Counted from the stretch's first letter, positions 25,133 to 35,359 are shown. The stretch: DNA of 64,000 bases from an uncultured Roseiflexaceae bacterium (GCA_937988885.1 CALKHR010000049.1:15844-79843), one strand, 5' to 3'. Program-made: numbers and translations. Notes: a model not told the origin generated them from the sequence alone.

Positions 25133-26197
25133 ATGCGTCGATTTGCCTGGCTATGTGCAATAGTTCTTGTTCTTTTGGCCCCGTTATCGGCCCAAGCGGC
25201 ACCGCTCGCCGCCGAGCAATGCTTCGCCGAAGTACCGTACTGCATCTCCGGGCGGTTTGAGCAGTATTGGCGCACCAATGGCGGCTTAGCTGTATTCGGC
25301 CTGCCGCTCACCACCGCCACCAAGCAGCGCACCGGCGAAGGCCCCACCACCTACCTCGTCCAAGTGTTCGAGCGGGCCAGCTTCGAGTTGCACCCCCACG
25401 ACCCGCGCCCTTACGATGTGCAGCTACGGCGCTTGGGTGTGGAGATGCTCGCCGCGCAGGGTCGCGATTGGCAGAGCTTCCCCAAGAGCGATCCCAACGC
25501 GCCGCACTACTTCCCCGAGACGGGCCAAGCGATCGCTCCGGAGTTCTGGGGCTTTTGGTCGAGCCACGGCCTGGAGTTCGATGGCAACAAAAACGGCAAG
25601 AGCTTCGCCGAGAGCTTAGCGCTGTTCGGCATGCCGATCTCGCCCGCGCAGTGGGAGCAGAGCAGCGATGGCAATAGCTACCTGGTGCAGTGGTTCGAGC
25701 GGGCGCGCTTCGAGCACCACCCCGAGGCTCCCGCGGACTTTCAGGTGCAGCTCGGTCTGTTGGGCGCCGAATTGCTCAGCCATGCCCAGGCCCAAGCCCC
25801 CACAGAGACGCCAAGCGGCTTGCTGGGTGTGCCGCCCATCGAGGGCGCTTGTGTGCAGAACGCGCCACCCGCCGCCGAGGGCGCTCAGGCGTGGATGACC
25901 AACCCCGAGCCAGATACCGAGAACCAGCCGAACTCTGTCTGTGTGCGCCTGATCATCGGTGGGCAAGCCGTGAAGAACGCCAAAGTCTCGATGGTGATGC
26001 ACTACCGCCGCAAAGACGTGAAGTACGGGCCGATCAAGACGCGCGAGGACGGTGTGGCCGAGCAGGGCTTCTACATCGGCGACCGCAAACTCGCGCAGCG
26101 CAACAACGCCGTGCTGATCGACATCACCATCACCGCGCCGGATGGAACGATCTACACCACCACCACTAGCTTTACGCCGCGCTTTGCTAAGAACTAA
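25133..26197 (+). CDS. secreted repeat protein of the kind common in Chloroflexota
   Basis: A 354-residue exported protein. A Sec signal peptide (about 22 residues, ending SAQA) is followed by two repeats of about 90 residues. Each is built on an aromatic motif of the form F--YW--NGGL-VFGLPL, with FERA-FE-HP and V-LG-LG-E-L later (first near residues 35-110, second near 125-220). The C-terminal 110 residues look like an all-beta domain (VCVRLIIGGQAVKNAKVSMVMHYR.., TIYTTTTSFTP). AAGGAG precedes the ATG. Such repeats occur in many secreted Chloroflexota proteins and are thought to bind cell-wall or surface material; no catalytic site is evident. Confidence 0.75.
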   Translation: MRRFAWLCAIVLVLLAPLSAQAAPLAAEQCFAEVPYCISGRFEQYWRTNGGLAVFGLPLTTATKQRTGEGPTTYLVQVFERASFELHPHDPRPYDVQLRRLGVEMLAAQGRDWQSFPKSDPNAPHYFPETGQAIAPEFWGFWSSHGLEFDGNKNGKSFAESLALFGMPISPAQWEQSSDGNSYLVQWFERARFEHHPEAPADFQVQLGLLGAELLSHAQAQAPTETPSGLLGVPPIEGACVQNAPPAAEGAQAWMTNPEPDTENQPNSVCVRLIIGGQAVKNAKVSMVMHYRRKDVKYGPIKTREDGVAEQGFYIGDRKLAQRNNAVLIDITITAPDGTIYTTTTSFTPRFAKN

Positions 26198-26220
26198 AGG
26201 CTCATTTCGGCACACAAATA

Positions 26221-26257
26221 CAGCAGCGCCACAAACCGAGTGTTCGTGGCGCTGCTG
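26221..26257. terminator. bidirectional stem-loop between convergent genes
   Basis: A 12-bp perfect stem CAGCAGCGCCAC/GTGGCGCTGCTG with a 13-base loop lies between the convergent ends of the secreted repeat protein and the large membrane protein. No T run follows on either side. Confidence 0.55.
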
Positions 26258-26275
26258 CTCATGCAGAGAGTTGAT

Positions 26276-29200
26276 CTAATCGCCGATGGCTGGGCTGCGC
26301 TTGCTGCTCGGCGAGAACGCGTGCTGTAGCGCGCTGCGCTTGCTCCAGATGAACGAACCGAGCGCCAGCACATAGCAGCCGAAGCCGATCCAGAACGATG
26401 TCGAGATGCTCGACGTAAACGCGATGGTGAGCGCCACCACCGAAGCGCAGACCGATGTTGCGCCGTTCACACCCCACAGCCACGGCGTGAGTTGAGGCGT
26501 GGCTTTGCTCGCCAACTTCATGCCGAGCGGGAAGGCCATACCCATGCACAAACCGATCGGGAAGATGATGCAGATCGCCAGCAGGATGCGCAGCGGCGTC
26601 GTGAGCGCCTGGAACGATGAGATGATGTACGGCGTCAGCAGACCGAACACCAGCAACACCACCACCAAGCCCAAGATCGCGAAGGTGCTGCTATTGCTTG
26701 TCTCGGGGTTGGGTAGACGCTGCGTGAGTGCGCTGCCCAAGCCACTCGAAAGCAGCAGCGTGAACAGCACCACCGAGAGACCATACGTGGGATGCCCAAG
26801 AAACAACGCCAAACGCTGCATCTGCGACATCTCTATCAGCATATAGCCGAAGCCGATGCTCATAAAGAAGATAAACAGCGGCAGGCTGCCCGTCAACTCC
26901 ACTGTGCGCATCGTGAGCACCAACGGTCCCACGATACACAACAGCGTCAAGATCAGCATCACCAGCAGCAGAATGCCCAGCACCCGCACCGCGTGCTGAT
27001 TGAACGACATCGCGCCCTGATCCTGCAAGTTCATATCGAACATATCCCGGATGCGCAGCATCTGGAAGAAGAACGGGCTATCGTCGGTGGTCGGTGCGAT
27101 GTTCAGCGGATAGTTCTCGATGAACGAGCGGTATTCGCTCAACGAGGTCAACTGGTCGTAGGCCGGGTCAACCGAGCGCTCCGGCGTGAGCATCAGGTCG
27201 AAACGCATCTCCGACGTGACGCGCTCCATCGTGGCGATGTCCTCGGCTGTGAATGGCTCCTTGCTCACCAAAATCGTGCCGATGCCGTGCGGCGAATCGT
27301 CGTTTGGCCCGAACAGCTTGCGCACGATCATAATGTGGTCGCGTGGGTTCTGCACACCCTGTCGCTCCAGCGCGGCGGTCGCCATCGAGGTCAGGCGGTA
27401 CATCTCGCCTGGCCGATCGCGGAAGTACCAGCGCGAGAAGGTTAACACACCCCTTGGCGATAAGCGCTCTAGGAAGTCCTCCCACGCATCGACGGTGTAA
27501 AGTGAATTTTCGGTGAACACAAACGCGCCAGCCGTTGTCGCCACCCACGTGTCGATCAGCGACACCTGCAGAATATCGTAGGTATCGGTTTGGCGCGCGA
27601 TGTAACTGCGGGCCTCATCGTTCACGTAGCGCACACGGGGGTCGCGGTCGAGGAAGCCCGTGAAGTTGCCGAAGCGCTCGTTCACGGCGTTCAGCGTATC
27701 CTCGTTGAACTCGATCGCCAACACCGACTTCTGGTTGAAGCTGAGCGCCGAGAGCACGTCGCGTCCGCCGCCAGCGCCGACAATCAGCACTCGCGAATCG
27801 GGCCGGATGTAGTGCACGACATTCGTTACATCGTACTTGAGGAACTCAACCTCATTGAAATCGCCGTGGAAGGCCGTGAGCATCGTGCCAGCGCCTGCAT
27901 CAACGCCAAGTTCCAACTGGCGCACAGGCCGTTGCTCGCTCGGGTAGGTCGAGCTGATGCCCCAGCCATCGGGCGGGGTGAGGCGCTGCGGGTTGCCCGC
28001 GATCGCAATGCGCGAGAACGAGTTCCACTTCTCGTACAGCGGGCGCGACTCGATGTGGCCGCGCACGTAGATCAGCCGCAGTGGCGACGACTGGTTGTAC
28101 ACCAGCAGCGTGTTGCCGAACGCCAACGCCGTGAAGATGCCCATCGTCCAAAGCGATGTCTTTAGGATGCGCGGCATCCGCTCGTGCAGGCTGAACATCA
28201 CTGCGCCGAGCGCGGCTAGCACCGCCACCACGATCACCGCCGTGGGGCCGTCGGTGATCTTAAAGACGTACAGCAGAACCACACAGCCCAGTGCCGAGCC
28301 GACCAGGTCGAAGGCGTACAGGCGGCTGATCTGGCCCGTGAAGCGCGTCAGCGTGATGGTTGTACAGATACCGCTGAAGATAAACGGTATCGAGATCACC
28401 GTATACGTCAGCACAATCGTGAAAATGCCCGGTACTGTGCTGATGATGTTATTCTCGGTGTTGAACGGCAGGCTCAAGTGCGTGAGGAAGCTGAACACGA
28501 TCGTGATCGAGAACAGCAGCGACGAGAGCGCCAAATGATACCGCGCCCGTTCAACCGTGAAGTACTTCGGCATCAGATAGACGATCAGCGCGCCGACGGT
28601 CATACCGAACAGCGCGATCGAGATCGCCATAAACGCGAAGTGGTACCACATCGTCATGCTGAACACCCGCGAGAGCAGGTTTTGGTACATCAGCGTGGAC
28701 AATGTGATCAGGAACAGCCCCACAAAGGTGCGTGGCGAAGGCATATGCGCCGGCAACGGCTCGCTATCCGGCTGGAGCAACTGACGCAGGCGGCGCGCCC
28801 ACCACGGCATCAGCACGCCCACCGCACCCAGGAACAGCACCCAGTTTTGCGGGGTAGCCCAAGCCAAGGTGTAGGGGTTGCGCCAAGCCCAGAGCGCAGC
28901 GCCGATCCCTAGCAGCGCCAGGCCCACACCAACGCGAGTCGTGCGTGCCCAGTCGCCCAAGCGCCCACGCCGATCGCCGAGCACCCACTCATCGAGCGCC
29001 CACAGCAAGCCTGCGAAGCCCGCCAACGCCCACGTGATCAGCAGGGCGCGCAGCAACGGCAACGCGCTCGGGTCCGCCGCATCCACAGGTATCAGGCGAA
29101 TCCACTCGATCGGCACGCCCAACGAGCGCAACTTGCTGAAGAAGGCGCTGGTGATCAGATCGATCGGTTGAGCCTCCGTGCCGGAGCCGACCGTTGCGCC

Positions 29201-29587
29201 CGGCGGCAGCAGTACGCGGTACACGCGCCACTCGGGCCGTTCGATGGTGATAGTGGTAAGGAGTTGCTTATCCTGCTCGATACGGATGCTGTGATCCGAT
29301 GTTTCCAATCGGTTTGCACCGTGTAGGTGCAACTCCAATATTTGAGCGCCACCACCTGAACCGTAGAGCATCAACCGAGAACCCGGTGTACTCCAGCGGA
29401 ATCGTTTGCCATCACCGCTTTCGGGGGATTCGAAATTCTGAAGGTAACGATCTGCCGAACTCTCACCGAGCGTAATCGTCAACGGCGGTGGTTGGCGAAA
29501 CAGAAGAAACAGGAGTAGGGCAAAAAGTACGAGCAGCAGCGCCAGAGGCGCAATACGCATCGCAAGCGATCGAGGATTGATAGACAA
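26276..29587 (-). CDS. large polytopic membrane protein with spermidine-synthase-like domain
   Basis: About 1103 residues. After an N-terminal membrane anchor comes an extracytoplasmic beta-rich region (about 40-170), a group of membrane helices (to about 560), a SAM-dependent aminopropyltransferase-like domain (about 590-780) and a final block of membrane helices. The SAM loop is VLIVGAGGGRDVLSAL, followed by LAIEFNEDTLNAVNERFG. Such membrane spermidine-synthase-like proteins are widespread, but few have a known reaction. The start is a TTG at 29585-29587 with AGGGG upstream; an ATG at 29558-29560 without a ribosome-binding site is the alternative, and a longer frame to 29659 is less likely. 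It is monocistronic. Confidence 0.75.
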   Translation of the reverse strand: MSINPRSLAMRIAPLALLLVLFALLLFLLFRQPPPLTITLGESSADRYLQNFESPESGDGKRFRWSTPGSRLMLYGSGGGAQILELHLHGANRLETSDHSIRIEQDKQLLTTITIERPEWRVYRVLLPPGATVGSGTEAQPIDLITSAFFSKLRSLGVPIEWIRLIPVDAADPSALPLLRALLITWALAGFAGLLWALDEWVLGDRRGRLGDWARTTRVGVGLALLGIGAALWAWRNPYTLAWATPQNWVLFLGAVGVLMPWWARRLRQLLQPDSEPLPAHMPSPRTFVGLFLITLSTLMYQNLLSRVFSMTMWYHFAFMAISIALFGMTVGALIVYLMPKYFTVERARYHLALSSLLFSITIVFSFLTHLSLPFNTENNIISTVPGIFTIVLTYTVISIPFIFSGICTTITLTRFTGQISRLYAFDLVGSALGCVVLLYVFKITDGPTAVIVVAVLAALGAVMFSLHERMPRILKTSLWTMGIFTALAFGNTLLVYNQSSPLRLIYVRGHIESRPLYEKWNSFSRIAIAGNPQRLTPPDGWGISSTYPSEQRPVRQLELGVDAGAGTMLTAFHGDFNEVEFLKYDVTNVVHYIRPDSRVLIVGAGGGRDVLSALSFNQKSVLAIEFNEDTLNAVNERFGNFTGFLDRDPRVRYVNDEARSYIARQTDTYDILQVSLIDTWVATTAGAFVFTENSLYTVDAWEDFLERLSPRGVLTFSRWYFRDRPGEMYRLTSMATAALERQGVQNPRDHIMIVRKLFGPNDDSPHGIGTILVSKEPFTAEDIATMERVTSEMRFDLMLTPERSVDPAYDQLTSLSEYRSFIENYPLNIAPTTDDSPFFFQMLRIRDMFDMNLQDQGAMSFNQHAVRVLGILLLVMLILTLLCIVGPLVLTMRTVELTGSLPLFIFFMSIGFGYMLIEMSQMQRLALFLGHPTYGLSVVLFTLLLSSGLGSALTQRLPNPETSNSSTFAILGLVVVLLVFGLLTPYIISSFQALTTPLRILLAICIIFPIGLCMGMAFPLGMKLASKATPQLTPWLWGVNGATSVCASVVALTIAFTSSISTSFWIGFGCYVLALGSFIWSKRSALQHAFSPSSKRSPAIGD

Positions 29588-29659
29588 GAGCCTTCCCCTA
29601 TAACCATTGTGAATGTCTAAACGAAGGTGGAATGTATCATACCCCCGCGTGCTTGTCAA

Positions 29660-30153
29660 TTGCGGGGCAAGTGGTGGCGTGCATGCGTTCCAAGGCGATC
29701 AACCGTGATTGCAATACATGGTCACTACACTAAACAGTCGCCTTCTTGTCTCTATCAATGGAAACCGATTGAGCGCATCGTCGTTCAAATCGAATTTGTC
29801 TGATCGACTGTGTAAACGATCGATGGGAGAGAAAAAGAAGAGATCGTATTAAAATATATGTTCTGTTGATTTATTCTGTGTGTAAATAATTTGATGATGT
29901 GTATGAATGAATGAAATGTGGAGATATGTAGTTTTTGGGCGTAGATGAAATAGTGGTGAGATAACGCATTGTATTCATCTGAATCGTGTGAAAATCGATA
30001 GTTATGTAGGTTAAGTGGCATAGGTTATGTGGGCTGATGTCCTTCGGCGACCTTACATATATGTTTCAAGGGTTAAGCATGATACATTTTTGTTTGTGCG
30101 ATTCTAGGTGTTATGACGCAACAAGTGCGGAATCATAATTTGAGGAGAGTAGT
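29660..30153. other. A+T-rich intergenic region before the P450 gene
   Basis: About 490 bases, strikingly A+T-rich from 29780 to 30120 compared with the rest. A 78-codon frame on the minus strand (29785-30021) has low-complexity content, no ribosome-binding site and no family resemblance, and is not called. The region must contain the P450 promoter, but no single -35/-10 pair stands out. A TTGACA-like box with a GGTATGATACA element (minus, 29633-29643) lies near the start of the large membrane protein gene. Confidence 0.45.
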
Positions 30154-31551
30154 ATGAGTTCTCAACCTGCAGTGGCATTGCCCGGCCCTCGCTTCGCGCC
30201 GATTATGGGCGCGCAGGTGGCAATGATGCATTTTATGAACGATCCGATCTCCTTTATGATGCACCTGTATCATAACCACGGTAATGTCGCCGCTTTCGAC
30301 AGTAGTCAAGCGAGCAACGTCGGTGTCTTTGGGGCCGAGGCCAACCAGCAGGTACTTGGGCGCTCCGACTTGTTTCATACGCTTACTCTGCCATTCAAAG
30401 CGCCGCCCGATAGTATGTTACAGCGCTTGTTGATCAGCTTTCCGATTCAGGAGGGCGTCATCCACCGCACCTATCGCAACGGCATGCAACCGATGTTCTC
30501 CCGCCAGTACATCAATGCCCTGTCTCATGTAAACATGCTTGTCAGCTCCATGCTCGATCAATGGCAGATTGGCACGACCAAAAACGTGTGCGTCGATTTT
30601 GGAGAATTGCTCTTACAGTTGACGCTCAAGCTGATCTTCGAGGGAGTGTCGCAGGAAGAAGGGCGAGCACTCCTGCAAGACCTGGAGCATTGGCTGAATC
30701 TCGCTAGCAATCCCGTCAGCGTGATGCTACCGTTCGCGACATCGACACTGCCTTATGGTCGACTCTTGTCGCTTTCCGAAAAACTCGCGGCTCGTTATCG
30801 GCGCTACATTGCCGAGGAACGCGCGCAACCCGGCACGCACAAGGTGATCCGGCTCTTGTTAGATCTCCAGCAGGAGAACTCCCAAACCAATGATCTTCAG
30901 CTGTTGGGGCACATTCATATGACATTGATGGCAACAGAGCCAACCGCCCATCTTCTGGCATGGGCGCTCTTTTTGTTGGCCCAACACCCACAGGTCGCCT
31001 CCGATCTGCGCGATGAGATCGATGGAAAGCTCCACGGTGCGATGCCCTCACCCCACGATTTGGAGAGCCTGCCGCTGTTGCAGCGGGTGATCAGCGAGAG
31101 CCTGCGCCTGATGCCTCCTGCGATCTTTTTATCGCGTGTCGCACGAGCGCCAAGCTACGTGGCTGGCTACCCGATCGAGGCGGGCACGCACGTGATCTGT
31201 AGCCCGTTCGTCTCGCACCGCATACCCGAGGTGTTTGTATTGCCCAATCGTTTTATGCCGGATCGCTGGCTGAACAACTCCGTACCAACCTATGCGTATA
31301 TCCCGTTTGGGATGGGTGTGCACACCTGCGTCGCAAGCCATTTCGCCCAAGTGATCATACGCATGCTGATCGCCCAGATGTTGCAGCGCTTCACCTTCCG
31401 CATCGCCCCGAATGCCCTGATCGAGCGCAAAATCCGTATCTCGTTGGTGCCCAAGTATGGGATGCCGCTGCAACTCCTTCCGCGTAGCGAGCGTTTTATG
31501 GCGAACCCTGTCAAGGGCAATGTTCACGAGATCGTCGCCCTAGCGGATTAA
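30154..31551 (+). CDS. cytochrome P450
   Basis: A 465-residue P450 monooxygenase without a membrane anchor. The haem-binding loop PFGMGVHTCVASHFA supplies the Cys thiolate (C392). The K-helix ExxR is in VISESLRLMPP, the following PDRW replaces the usual PERF, and the I-helix has ATEPTAHLLAW in place of the AGxET consensus. GAGGAG precedes the ATG. No ferredoxin or reductase gene is adjacent, so electron partners must come from elsewhere. The substrate is unknown; no terpene, polyketide or sterol genes are near. An intrinsic stem-loop follows. Confidence 0.92.
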   Translation: MSSQPAVALPGPRFAPIMGAQVAMMHFMNDPISFMMHLYHNHGNVAAFDSSQASNVGVFGAEANQQVLGRSDLFHTLTLPFKAPPDSMLQRLLISFPIQEGVIHRTYRNGMQPMFSRQYINALSHVNMLVSSMLDQWQIGTTKNVCVDFGELLLQLTLKLIFEGVSQEEGRALLQDLEHWLNLASNPVSVMLPFATSTLPYGRLLSLSEKLAARYRRYIAEERAQPGTHKVIRLLLDLQQENSQTNDLQLLGHIHMTLMATEPTAHLLAWALFLLAQHPQVASDLRDEIDGKLHGAMPSPHDLESLPLLQRVISESLRLMPPAIFLSRVARAPSYVAGYPIEAGTHVICSPFVSHRIPEVFVLPNRFMPDRWLNNSVPTYAYIPFGMGVHTCVASHFAQVIIRMLIAQMLQRFTFRIAPNALIERKIRISLVPKYGMPLQLLPRSERFMANPVKGNVHEIVALAD

Positions 31552-31570
31552 TTCATCTGCAAGCAACACG

Positions 31571-31599
31571 AAGCCCTTCCCACACATTGGGAAGGGCTT
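31571..31599. terminator. bidirectional stem-loop between P450 and otsA
   Basis: A perfect 12-bp stem AAGCCCTTCCCA/TGGGAAGGGCTT with a 5-base loop lies between the convergent P450 and otsA genes. T-richness is modest on both sides. Confidence 0.65.
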
Positions 31600-31625
31600 T
31601 GTGCGTTGTGGCTAGTGCGTTGCAG

Positions 31626-33107
31626 TTAGTAAATTGGCACAAACTCCTCGATCTGTGTGAACGAACTCAGGCTTGGCGCGCTACCCGCCTCTAAGAACGA
31701 ATCCACCCACCAGAAGATGTCGCGCTCGCGGATGATGCGCCGCATATTGCGCATACGGTTGCGGCGTTCCTCGCGGCTCATCTTCCAGGCGCGATAGATC
31801 GCGGCGGCCACCCCCTCCACATCGTACGGGTTGACCAACAGCGCATCGCGGTGTAACTGCGTGGCTGCACCCGCAAATTCGCTGAGGATCAGCACCCCAT
31901 CCTCCAAACTACAGGCGCAGTACTCCTTGGCGACCAGATTCATGCCATCCTTGAGCGGTGTGATCAGCGCGATCTCGCTGGCGCGGTAGTAGGCCAACAG
32001 GGTGGTGAAATCGATGCGCTGATAGATATAGTGGATCGGCACCCATCCCGAGCGGGTGAATTGTCCGTTGATCTCGCCGACCAATTGCTCGATCTCGGCT
32101 TTGAGGGCGGCGTATTCGCGAATATCGGTGCGGCTGGGCACGAGCGTCTGCACGAGCGTCACCTGTTCGTGCATCTCGGGGTAACGCAGCAGTGCGTGTC
32201 GGAACGCGCTCAACTTCTCGGGGATGCCCTTGGTGTAATCGAGCCGATCGGTGCTGAAGATGATCGTGCGATTCGGGAAGTCTTCGTGGATGTACCACGC
32301 AGCATCGGCAACCGCTTGGCTGGCGGCTTGCTGCGAGAACATCTGGAAATCGATGCCGATCGGCAGAGCGCAGATGCGCACTCGGCGATCCCCGATATCG
32401 GCACTGATCACGGGGCCCTTGCCGTGGATGTTCACATTCTTCAGTAGCGTCCGCACGCACTGCACGAAGTTCTGGCGGTCGCGCATCGTCTGGAAGCCGA
32501 TCAGATCGTATTCCAGCATCGCCTGAAGGATCTGGAAGCGCCATGGCAGCTTCAGGAAAATATCGAGTGAAGGGAAGGGGATGTGTAGGAAGAAGCCAAC
32601 CGCGTTGGTAAGCCCCAGCGCTCGCATATCCCGCGCCACGTTGATCAGGTGATAATCGTGTACCCAAATGTAATCGGCTGGCTGACTATGTTCTGCAATG
32701 GCCTGCGCGAACTTGCGGTTCACCGTTTCGTAGGTCTGCCAGTAGCTTGGGTCGAAGTTGCAGCGGGTCTGGAGATCGTGGAACAGTGGCCAGATAATTT
32801 CGTTGGAGAAGCCCAAGTAGAATTTATCGTGTTCTGTGGCTGTAAGGATCACTGGCTTGAGATCGTAGCCGGAAGAAGCGGTGGCTTCGGCCAGCAGCGG
32901 CTCAAGATCGACCTCATCTTCCTCGATCGTGCCGGGCCAGCCGATCCAACTGCCACCTCGGTTGCGTAGCACAGGTGCTAGCGCCGTGATCAGTCCACCA
33001 TTGCCAGGTTCGATCTGCCAGTTGCCATTTTTATCGCGAGTAAGCACGATGGGTAGCCGATTGGATACGGTGATCAAGCGACCTTCGTGAGATTCTATGG
33101 TATTCAT
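31626..33107 (-). CDS. otsA: alpha,alpha-trehalose-6-phosphate synthase
   Basis: A 493-residue GT20 glycosyltransferase that joins UDP- or GDP-glucose to glucose 6-phosphate. Motifs: SNRLPIVL at the N-terminus, [47 protein letters not shown] and [17 protein letters not shown] strong GGAGG ribosome-binding site precedes the ATG. There is no otsB phosphatase next to it; the phosphatase must be elsewhere. The divergent neighbour is a kinase-like gene. Trehalose would serve as an osmo- or stress protectant. Confidence 0.93.
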   Translation of the reverse strand: MNTIESHEGRLITVSNRLPIVLTRDKNGNWQIEPGNGGLITALAPVLRNRGGSWIGWPGTIEEDEVDLEPLLAEATASSGYDLKPVILTATEHDKFYLGFSNEIIWPLFHDLQTRCNFDPSYWQTYETVNRKFAQAIAEHSQPADYIWVHDYHLINVARDMRALGLTNAVGFFLHIPFPSLDIFLKLPWRFQILQAMLEYDLIGFQTMRDRQNFVQCVRTLLKNVNIHGKGPVISADIGDRRVRICALPIGIDFQMFSQQAASQAVADAAWYIHEDFPNRTIIFSTDRLDYTKGIPEKLSAFRHALLRYPEMHEQVTLVQTLVPSRTDIREYAALKAEIEQLVGEINGQFTRSGWVPIHYIYQRIDFTTLLAYYRASEIALITPLKDGMNLVAKEYCACSLEDGVLILSEFAGAATQLHRDALLVNPYDVEGVAAAIYRAWKMSREERRNRMRNMRRIIRERDIFWWVDSFLEAGSAPSLSSFTQIEEFVPIY

Positions 33108-33231
33108 ACGCCTCCTTCATAGCGAAACTCATCTTGTAGAAGCCTCAATGCATCCCATGCGTCGCAACAAGCACTGTTGCGCAAACGTCTGATGTGCAAT
33201 GGTTCGTTGATGCTCCTAACGAGTGAGAAGC

Positions 33232-33933
33232 ATGGATAACGTGCATACCAATCAAGTATTTGCGCCAATCGATCCCGACCATACACTAGAGCGCGTGGCT
33301 GGCGGCAACGAAACGGAAGTGTACCGCTCCGATGACGGTACGTGGGTAGCAAAGTTGAAGAGTGAACTTGGTAGCGACGCTGCTGGGGCCCTGGCCGAAG
33401 CGCAGGCGATGCGTGCGGCGGCGGAGGATTTTGCTGCCTGCTTGGGGCCGATGTTCAGCATCCCAAGCGATTTTATAATTGCCAGCGACGATGCTGGGCG
33501 ATGCCAAATTTTGGTTATGCAGCCATACTTACAGGGTGCGCGCTCGTTGTATGAGTTGGATTATGCAACGCTCTCAGCGTCACAACGCTCTCAACTAGCC
33601 ACCCAACTTCGGGTTATCATCGACCGCTCGTTGGCACACTACCGCGCCACTGGAAGTATGCCCGATTTGTATGGCCGAACGAGTGCTAACCAAGCCGAGC
33701 GCCGACGCTTGAATGGTCCACTCATGCTGCCGTGGCGCATTTGGAGCTTTCTCGTGCAGCGTAACCTGCTGCGCTCCCACAACCTCATGCTCACCGACGA
33801 GCCAGAGCCACGCGTGGTGCTTGTTGATTATGATCCTGTCCGGCGCGGTTGGCTCTATCGGTGGATTTACTATGCGGTACGTCGATTGCTGTTCTGGCGT
33901 GATCTCGTGCTAATTCGTCTCATCCTTGGATAG
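33232..33933 (+). CDS. protein-kinase-like fold protein, substrate unknown
   Basis: About 233 residues. The N-terminal part looks like the glycine-rich loop and Lys strand of a kinase fold (GNETEVYRSDDGTWVAKL), with a hinge-like ILVMQPYLQGARSLYEL. Later, the catalytic and metal-binding loops appear as HNLMLTDEPEPRVVLVDYDPVRRG, similar to aminoglycoside/lipopolysaccharide kinase families but with Asp-Tyr-Asp in place of the DFG-like motif. The C-terminus is rich in Arg and aromatic residues. Start at ATG 33232 with a weak site; a GTG 9 bases earlier is possible. It is divergent from otsA. No family can be named firmly. Confidence 0.6.
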   Translation: MDNVHTNQVFAPIDPDHTLERVAGGNETEVYRSDDGTWVAKLKSELGSDAAGALAEAQAMRAAAEDFAACLGPMFSIPSDFIIASDDAGRCQILVMQPYLQGARSLYELDYATLSASQRSQLATQLRVIIDRSLAHYRATGSMPDLYGRTSANQAERRRLNGPLMLPWRIWSFLVQRNLLRSHNLMLTDEPEPRVVLVDYDPVRRGWLYRWIYYAVRRLLFWRDLVLIRLILG

Positions 33934-34023
33934 TTGAGCAGTCGCAGCCGCTAGAATGTTTAGGTTCATGATACCTACTATTGCTTAGCATAGCAAGCAT
34001 TTAGCCACAGATTGTGGACAAAA

Positions 34024-35175
34024 TCACGAAAACCAAGGGATTTGCAGAGCGGCTCCAAGCACTAAAATGAAGTTGTAGCTCCCATGCACGATCGCGCTGA
34101 TGGTCGTATTGCTGCGTTTGCGAATCCAGCCGAGCGCCAAGCCGATCAAAAACACCAGCAGCAGCGAGTCCCAATGGTATTGCATGGCGTGGAGCGATGT
34201 GAAGAAGATATTCGGCAGCAGTATGCCGAAGCGCGGCTGGAGCGCTCCACGGATCGCGAGTTCCTCGCCAAGTCCGGCAGTGACGCCGATCACCACGGCG
34301 CCGATTGGGTTGATCGCGAAGCCCAACAGTGTGTTGAACGCTTCTCCATCGGTTGTCGGCCAGCCGAAGATGCCCCACAGCCAGCTGGTGCTCATATTGA
34401 GCAGCGTTGCCACGATCACCAGCACCACCGTGAACACCGCCGCCTCGCCGAGTTGCCGCAGCGTTGGGCGCACAAGGCCCAGCCGTTCGAGCGCGGCGGG
34501 CAGGTCGCGTTGTAAGCCATAGCCCACCGCCACAATCGCGCAGGGCACCGTCCACATCAGCCCGTAGAGCATGTCGCGCAGCATCCCGCTATCGTCGCGA
34601 CCCTCGTTGAACGTTTCGCTATTCTGTTCGAACAGCGCGAGCAGCGGTGGCGTGTCTTGGAACAGCAGTGGCGCGAAGCTGATCAGGCTGAGCGTCAGCA
34701 TCGTCACAAGCGCAATGCGATGCACGAACGAGTTCGGGTCGAACGGCAGGAAGCGGCTCAGCCAGCGTTGGAACGGCGGAATAAAGCCCACCAAGCTGAT
34801 GAAAAACGCCAGCGTAATGCTGAGAAAGATCTGAGAGATGGAGAGTAATCCCCCGGAAACAATTGTATTATTGTTCAGATCGACAAATGGCGAAATACTC
34901 ATCGCAAAGATGCCCAATGCGGAGATGCCGATGAATATGACCCAATAGACCAATGTGAGCACTTTGCCCCAAGTGAAGCGTAGCCCCAAATAGGCGCACA
35001 CTGCCAGAAACATAAACGGCAACACTTGAAGGCCTGCTATCGCGATACTCTGTGCCTCGCCGCCGATGGCGTATACGATCGGCCAGAGGACCATAAGAAG
35101 CAGCAGGCCAATGCCAAGCTGTTTGCCCGACATTGGTGCAGTTGATTGGTCGATAGACATGGAGTTATCGTTCAT
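34024..35175 (-). CDS. CPBP-family intramembrane metalloprotease
   Basis: About 383 residues with roughly eight to ten membrane helices. The CPBP (CAAX protease and bacteriocin-processing) motifs are in place: EELAIRG (EExxxR) near residue 310, FTSLHAMQ (FxxxH) and HGSYNF (HxxxN) near the C-terminus. AAAGG lies 8 bases before the ATG at 35173-35175. Members process prenylated proteins, peptides or bacteriocins or protect against them; the substrate is unknown here. It is monocistronic and convergent with the kinase-like gene. Confidence 0.88.
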   Translation of the reverse strand: MNDNSMSIDQSTAPMSGKQLGIGLLLLMVLWPIVYAIGGEAQSIAIAGLQVLPFMFLAVCAYLGLRFTWGKVLTLVYWVIFIGISALGIFAMSISPFVDLNNNTIVSGGLLSISQIFLSITLAFFISLVGFIPPFQRWLSRFLPFDPNSFVHRIALVTMLTLSLISFAPLLFQDTPPLLALFEQNSETFNEGRDDSGMLRDMLYGLMWTVPCAIVAVGYGLQRDLPAALERLGLVRPTLRQLGEAAVFTVVLVIVATLLNMSTSWLWGIFGWPTTDGEAFNTLLGFAINPIGAVVIGVTAGLGEELAIRGALQPRFGILLPNIFFTSLHAMQYHWDSLLLVFLIGLALGWIRKRSNTTISAIVHGSYNFILVLGAALQIPWFS

Positions 35176-35359
35176 AAGGTGAACCTTTCCATATGTCGCA
35201 TGAGCAACAATACGCACTTTCCTTTGTGGATCATTTCACAAAACTGCATAATGCATTGTAACAAGCCATTATACGATCGGGAATGGTACTCGAGACTGAT
35301 CATATGTTCTAATTTTGGCGACATTGGTGAAAGAGGCTCTTGTATGGGTAACTAGAGTT

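Noticed and set aside
29785..30021. 78-codon minus-strand frame in the A+T-rich region
   Set aside because: Low-complexity content rich in Ser, His, Ile and Asn, no ribosome-binding site, no recognisable family.
30070..30090. ATGATACAT as a further operator copy before the P450 gene
   Set aside because: It lacks the GGTAT left half and occurs in several A+T-rich promoter patches, so it is more likely promoter composition.
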